Below, piece after piece: positions 6,514 through 9,586 of a stretch of DNA of 9,586 bases. Positions within the stretch are counted from its first letter, which is position 1; the number at the start of each line of letters is the position of its first letter. Position numbers and translations under genes: made by a program. Origin of the DNA: Janthinobacterium lividum (GTDB lineage: Bacteria; Pseudomonadota; Gammaproteobacteria; Steroidobacterales; Steroidobacteraceae); NCBI GenBank assembly GCA_943327025.2, contig CALPVO020000069.1:1-9586 (forward strand), written 5' to 3'. The notes below the pieces were generated by a model that was not told the DNA's origin, made no database searches, and saw only the letters and a program-made list of their open reading frames with translations.

Positions 6514-7965
6514 ATGAAAATCTTTGATGCATTGACGCGCGCCCGGACCGCATTAGCGCTGGCTGGCCTCATGGCGCTTTCAGGTTGTGCGGTGAACGTG
6601 CCGCGCGAAGCGGAAGTACGAACGCAGTTGCCGGCGACCGCGCGGTGGGCCGCCAGCGTTTGGGGGGCGGCTATCCCGGGCCAGGGCACTGGTGATGAAC
6701 CTAGCGATGGGTCTGGCGTTGTTTCTGGCGTCGGGTCTGGCGTCGGGTCTGGCGCTGCGCCGGCGGAAGCGTCGGTAGGCGCTTCGGTTGGGACGTCGCC
6801 GCCGCGTGTCCTTACGGCTGAAGGCGCGGTCAGGCTTGCTTTCGGTGAGAACCCACGTGCACGGCTACTACGAGCCGACTTCCTTCAAGAAATGGCAGCG
6901 GTAGACGCTGCCGCTGCCGCCGGCGGAGTGTCTTGGTCTTGGTCACGATTGCGACCGGAAGCCGGTCTGGCGCAGTTGGCGTTGGCGCTCTCGGTGCCGT
7001 TGGAGGACTGGTTGACCTTGCCGGCGCGTCGCCGGCAGGCGTACTGGGACCGGGCGGCGGCGGCGCAGCGTGCCGGATGGGAAACCCTGCAGTTGGAACA
7101 CGAAGTGCGTATCGCCTGGGCTACGGCGGTGGGTATGGCTCAGCGCTCGGCCGAGTTGGCCACGGCGGCGGAGGTGGCAGGGCTGGAGGCAGAACTGGCT
7201 AGTCGCTACCACGATGCCGGAAACCTTGCGCGCGCTGAGTGGCAAGCCCACGAATTGCAGGCGGGTGAGGCGCTAGGTGCCGCGGCCGAAGCCTCGGTGG
7301 CCGCCGCCATTGCTCGCGCCACCTTGGCCACCTTGCTCGGCCTGCCTTCCACAGACCCGCGGCTGCTCTTGCCGGAGCAATTGCCTGCATTGCCCCAGAT
7401 TCCCTCTGCGGATACGGAACGCACAGCGGCGCTTGCGGCGCAGGCCTTGCGACAGCGCCTCGACCTGCGCGCGGCGCGTAGCGCTGTCACGGCGCGCCTA
7501 CTCGAGGCGGCGCGGGTGCGCCGCTGGTCGAAGCTGCCCGCGCTGCAAGTGGGCGTTGAAAGCGAACGCGAGCCGGATGGCGAACGGCGGCGCGGCCCAG
7601 CTTTGGAGGGCGAGTGGTCACCGGTGCGCGTAGCGGAGGCTGGCCTGGCCACTGCGACGGTGAACGCAGCTCAGGCGCAGGCCGAGTTGCTGGCGGTTCA
7701 AGTGGTCAACGAAGTGACGCTGCGCACACAGGCCTATCGCCGCGCAGTGGAGTTAGCCAACCTGCAATCCGAGCGGCTCGTGCCCTTGCAGGAAAAGAAG
7801 CTCAGCGAATCTCTCAAGAGATACAACTACATGTTGGAAGGGCCGTTTGCACCGCTGGAAGAACGACGGCATGGTGCCGCCATGGCGGCGCTGGCAAGTG
7901 AGTGGCAGTTGGCTGCGTGGGTGGCGTTTCAGGAATTGCAGCAAGCCCTTGGAGATGCACCATGA
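6514..7965 (+). CDS. TolC-family outer-membrane efflux lipoprotein of a copper operon
   Basis: A 483-residue lipoprotein (signal ending LSGC, lipidated Cys25). A low-complexity Gly/Ser/Val/Ala linker (about 60-97) contains four 12-bp repeats. Two outer-membrane efflux protein repeats follow. The first runs from LTAEGAVRLAFGENP (100-114) through a barrel strand pair near 138-170 (VPLEDWLTLPARRR) into long alanine-rich coiled helices (175-275). The second (305-480) has LDLRAARSAVTARLLEAAR, LPALQVGVESE, and a closing helix from YNYMLEGPFAPLEERR. TolC-type trimers form the exit duct of tripartite pumps; this branch is commonly found next to multicopper oxidases. AGGAG at 6503-6507 sits 6 nt before the ATG. 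The stop overlaps the oxidase start as ATGA, implying translational coupling. No RND or membrane-fusion gene adjoins it. The second strand pair (GPALEGEWSPVRVAEAG) looks degenerate. Confidence 0.85.
   Translation: MKIFDALTRARTALALAGLMALSGCAVNVPREAEVRTQLPATARWAASVWGAAIPGQGTGDEPSDGSGVVSGVGSGVGSGAAPAEASVGASVGTSPPRVLTAEGAVRLAFGENPRARLLRADFLQEMAAVDAAAAAGGVSWSWSRLRPEAGLAQLALALSVPLEDWLTLPARRRQAYWDRAAAAQRAGWETLQLEHEVRIAWATAVGMAQRSAELATAAEVAGLEAELASRYHDAGNLARAEWQAHELQAGEALGAAAEASVAAAIARATLATLLGLPSTDPRLLLPEQLPALPQIPSADTERTAALAAQALRQRLDLRAARSAVTARLLEAARVRRWSKLPALQVGVESEREPDGERRRGPALEGEWSPVRVAEAGLATATVNAAQAQAELLAVQVVNEVTLRTQAYRRAVELANLQSERLVPLQEKKLSESLKRYNYMLEGPFAPLEERRHGAAMAALASEWQLAAWVAFQELQQALGDAP
6709..6756 (+). 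repeat. four tandem 12-bp repeats in the TolC lipoprotein linker
   Basis: The units are GGGTCTGGCGTT, GTTTCTGGCGTC, GGGTCTGGCGTC and GGGTCTGGCGCT, in frame with the gene. They encode GSGV, VSGV, GSGV and GSGA (residues 66-81). Units 1, 3 and 4 differ from each other only at the last two bases. Copy-number change would lengthen or shorten the linker by four residues without a frameshift. Confidence 0.9.
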
Positions 7966-9299
7966 ATTTCACACGACGACAGTTGTTGCAGGGCGGTGGG
8001 CTGGCAGTGGCCGCACTGGCTGGCAGCACAGCCCCCGCGGTTGCGGCAGGTTCCACTCTCCCGGCAAGTGCACCACACCCGTTGGAGAGTTTCCCGGACC
8101 CCCTAGCGCCGGCCGCCCGCAAGGCAGGACAGGCGCCGGTCACTACGCTTAACGGTCGCAGTCTGCCGGCGCGCTGGCGTGATGGTGCACGCGAGTTTCA
8201 TCTGGTGGCTGAAGAAATCGAGCATGACTTCGCGCCCGGCCAGGCTAGTAGCACGCGCATCAAGGCGTGGGGCTACAACGGCACCACGCCTGGCCCAACA
8301 CTCGAGGCGGTAGAAGGTGAGCGGGTGCGTATCTACCTCACCAACCGTCTGCCGGAGCACACCAGTATTCACTGGCACGGCTTGTTGTTGCCGGCGGGCA
8401 TGGATGGCGTGAGTGGCTTGACGCAGCCGCCTATTCCGCCCGGTGAAACCTGGGTCTACGAGTTCGAGCTGCGCAACCATGGTACGTTCCTCTATCACCC
8501 GCATGCAGATGAATTGCTGCAAGTGGCTACGGGGCTGATGGGCATGTTCATCGTGCATCCCCGCGGCGGTGAAGACCGCGTGGACCGTGACTTCGCCATG
8601 CTGTTGCACAACTGGTCCGTGCATCCAGGAACCTACCGTCCAGACCCATCAGTCATGACGGATTTCAATCTGTGGACTTTCAATTCGGTGGTATTCCCCG
8701 CCATCGATTCCATGTTGGTGAAGCGCGGCGAGCGGGTCCGTATTCGTATCGGCAACTTGTCTATGCACGACCACCCCATGCATCTGCATGGCTTTCGCTT
8801 CTACGTCACCGGTGGCGACGGCGGCCGTTGGCCGCGCCACACCTGGCACCCGGAGGTGACCGCCTTGGTGGCGGTGGGGCAAACGCGCGACTTGGAGTTC
8901 GTGGCGGATGTGAATGGTGACTGGGCCTTCCATTGCCACAAAGCGCACCACACCATGAACGCCATGGGGCATGACATTCCGAATCCGCTTGGCGTGAAAC
9001 AGCAAGATTTGGCAGAACGAATTCGCGAAGTGTTGCCCGGCTACATGGCCATGGGTGAACACGGCATGGCCGAACACCAAGTGCACACCGACATGGGGCA
9101 CATGGAAGGGCCGGAAAACACCATGCCCATGATGATGGGCGAGGGGCCCTTCGGGAAGCTGGAGATGGGCGGCATGTTCACCGTGGTGAAGGTGCGCGAT
9201 GAACTACCTAAAGATGGCAGCGACCCGGGGTGGTACCAACACCCGCGAGGGACGCAGGTGCGGCGTGTCAGCCAAGACCCGTCGTTTCGCTTGAAGTGA
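7962..9299 (+). CDS. Tat-exported two-domain multicopper oxidase (copper detoxification)
   Basis: A 445-residue protein. The start at 7962 gives a twin-arginine signal (TRRQLLQGG, then a hydrophobic AVAALAG stretch) and has GGAG 7 nt upstream; the longer open frame to 7902 lacks this. Domain 1 (about 60-185) holds HWHG (137-140) and HPH (179-181). Domain 2 (about 190-350) holds HDHPMHLHG (269-277) and the HCH-x3-H-x4-M blue-copper motif (H324, C325, H330, axial M335). All ligands of a T1 site plus a T2/T3 cluster are therefore present. Only about 190 residues separate first and last motifs, too few for a middle domain, so this is a two-domain enzyme likely working as a trimer. The tail (about 360-410) is Met/His-rich and probably binds Cu(I). 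Likely periplasmic cuprous oxidase of copper tolerance. The start overlaps the TolC-family stop by 4 nt. Confidence 0.92.
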   Translation: MNFTRRQLLQGGGLAVAALAGSTAPAVAAGSTLPASAPHPLESFPDPLAPAARKAGQAPVTTLNGRSLPARWRDGAREFHLVAEEIEHDFAPGQASSTRIKAWGYNGTTPGPTLEAVEGERVRIYLTNRLPEHTSIHWHGLLLPAGMDGVSGLTQPPIPPGETWVYEFELRNHGTFLYHPHADELLQVATGLMGMFIVHPRGGEDRVDRDFAMLLHNWSVHPGTYRPDPSVMTDFNLWTFNSVVFPAIDSMLVKRGERVRIRIGNLSMHDHPMHLHGFRFYVTGGDGGRWPRHTWHPEVTALVAVGQTRDLEFVADVNGDWAFHCHKAHHTMNAMGHDIPNPLGVKQQDLAERIREVLPGYMAMGEHGMAEHQVHTDMGHMEGPENTMPMMMGEGPFGKLEMGGMFTVVKVRDELPKDGSDPGWYQHPRGTQVRRVSQDPSFRLK

Positions 9300-9586
9300 C
9301 TTCCAGCGCTGCAAGGCGTGCTTCCAGGCTGACCAAACGAGAATCCAGTCGAGCTTCCAGTTCGGCCAGTCGGTCCACCAAGGCAGTGGTTTGGGCTACG
9401 GCGTCCGCACCGCGCGAGGTAGCTGCACTACCGTGTACGGCAGCGGGCGCCGGGTCGCCATTGGCGGCTGCGGCGGCCACGCTTTCCGCGTCGTCGCCGA
9501 GCAGGTGTGCCCAGCGGGCCTCGCGGGCGCCCGGTGCGCGGGGTAGGCGTACCACCAGCGGTCGTTCCTCGCGTGCCGCCAAACTG
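9268..9586 (-). CDS. yceH: YceH / DUF480 (UPF0502) family protein, C-terminal part
   Basis: The frame runs from the right edge down to TGA at 9268-9270, so about 105 C-terminal residues are visible. The segment LAAREERPLVVRLPRAPGAREARWAHLLGDD is the conserved end of the winged-helix region of YceH-type proteins, where PLVVRLPR and a basic RE(A/S)R(W/Y)AHLL stretch are characteristic. It is followed by an Ala/Gly-rich spacer and a heptad-patterned coiled coil (VDRLAELEARLDSRLVSLEARL). Relatives have two winged-helix domains and are presumed nucleic-acid binding; their role is not firmly known. The N-terminus is beyond the window. The last 32 bp overlap, antiparallel, the 3' end of the multicopper oxidase gene. 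The Ala-rich spacer is longer than I would expect for the family. Confidence 0.8.
   Translation of the reverse strand, partial: SLAAREERPLVVRLPRAPGAREARWAHLLGDDAESVAAAAANGDPAPAAVHGSAATSRGADAVAQTTALVDRLAELEARLDSRLVSLEARLAALEVTSSETTGLG

Overview
This window looks like chromosomal DNA from a GC-rich gammaproteobacterium. The case rests on the codon usage, a PhoB-type operator, a TonB-dependent receptor, a CopL-like leader protein and a YceH-family gene. The CopL-like protein suggests the Xanthomonadales/Nevskiales side of the class, but that placement is only an inference. All larger genes are intact except the two cut by the window edges.

Layout, left to right. (1) Positions 1-473 hold the C-terminal part of a PAP2 / vanadium-haloperoxidase-fold protein with its vanadate or phosphate-binding motifs intact. 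(2) A single tRNA-Arg(ACG) gene with encoded CCA lies at 564-640, followed by a good intrinsic terminator. (3) A prolyl-4-hydroxylase-type 2-oxoglutarate/Fe(II) dioxygenase is encoded on the minus strand, with its start best placed at 1607. (4) The divergent intergenic region 1608-1759 carries three 7-mers of the CTGTCAT type at exact 11-bp spacing, ten bases before a -10-like element. This is the architecture of a PhoB-activated promoter, and it points right into the next operon. (5) That operon (1760-6006) encodes a beta-helix-like lipoprotein with a proline tract and, 23 nt downstream, an 881-residue TonB-dependent receptor. (6) A copper block (6063-9299) encodes a small Cys/His/Met-rich CopL-like exported protein, a TolC-family outer-membrane lipoprotein and a Tat-exported two-domain multicopper oxidase. 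The last two overlap by ATGA. (7) The window ends in a minus-strand yceH/DUF480 gene whose 3' end overlaps the oxidase gene by 32 bp.

How the genes may work together. The lipoprotein and receptor are probably co-transcribed and induced on phosphate starvation. They would form an outer-membrane uptake pair whose substrate cannot be read from sequence, although the Pho operator suggests a phosphorus-containing ligand. The copper block looks like a periplasmic/outer-membrane copper-tolerance cassette: metal-sensing leader protein, channel, and Cu(I) oxidase. No RND or membrane-fusion partner for the channel is encoded next to it.

The strongest lead is the triple Pho-type operator in front of a lipoprotein/TonB-receptor pair of unassigned substrate. 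The two-domain oxidase/TolC pairing and the repeat-bearing linker of the TolC lipoprotein come next. Nothing here looks like a CRISPR array, insertion sequence, phage or toxin-antitoxin module.
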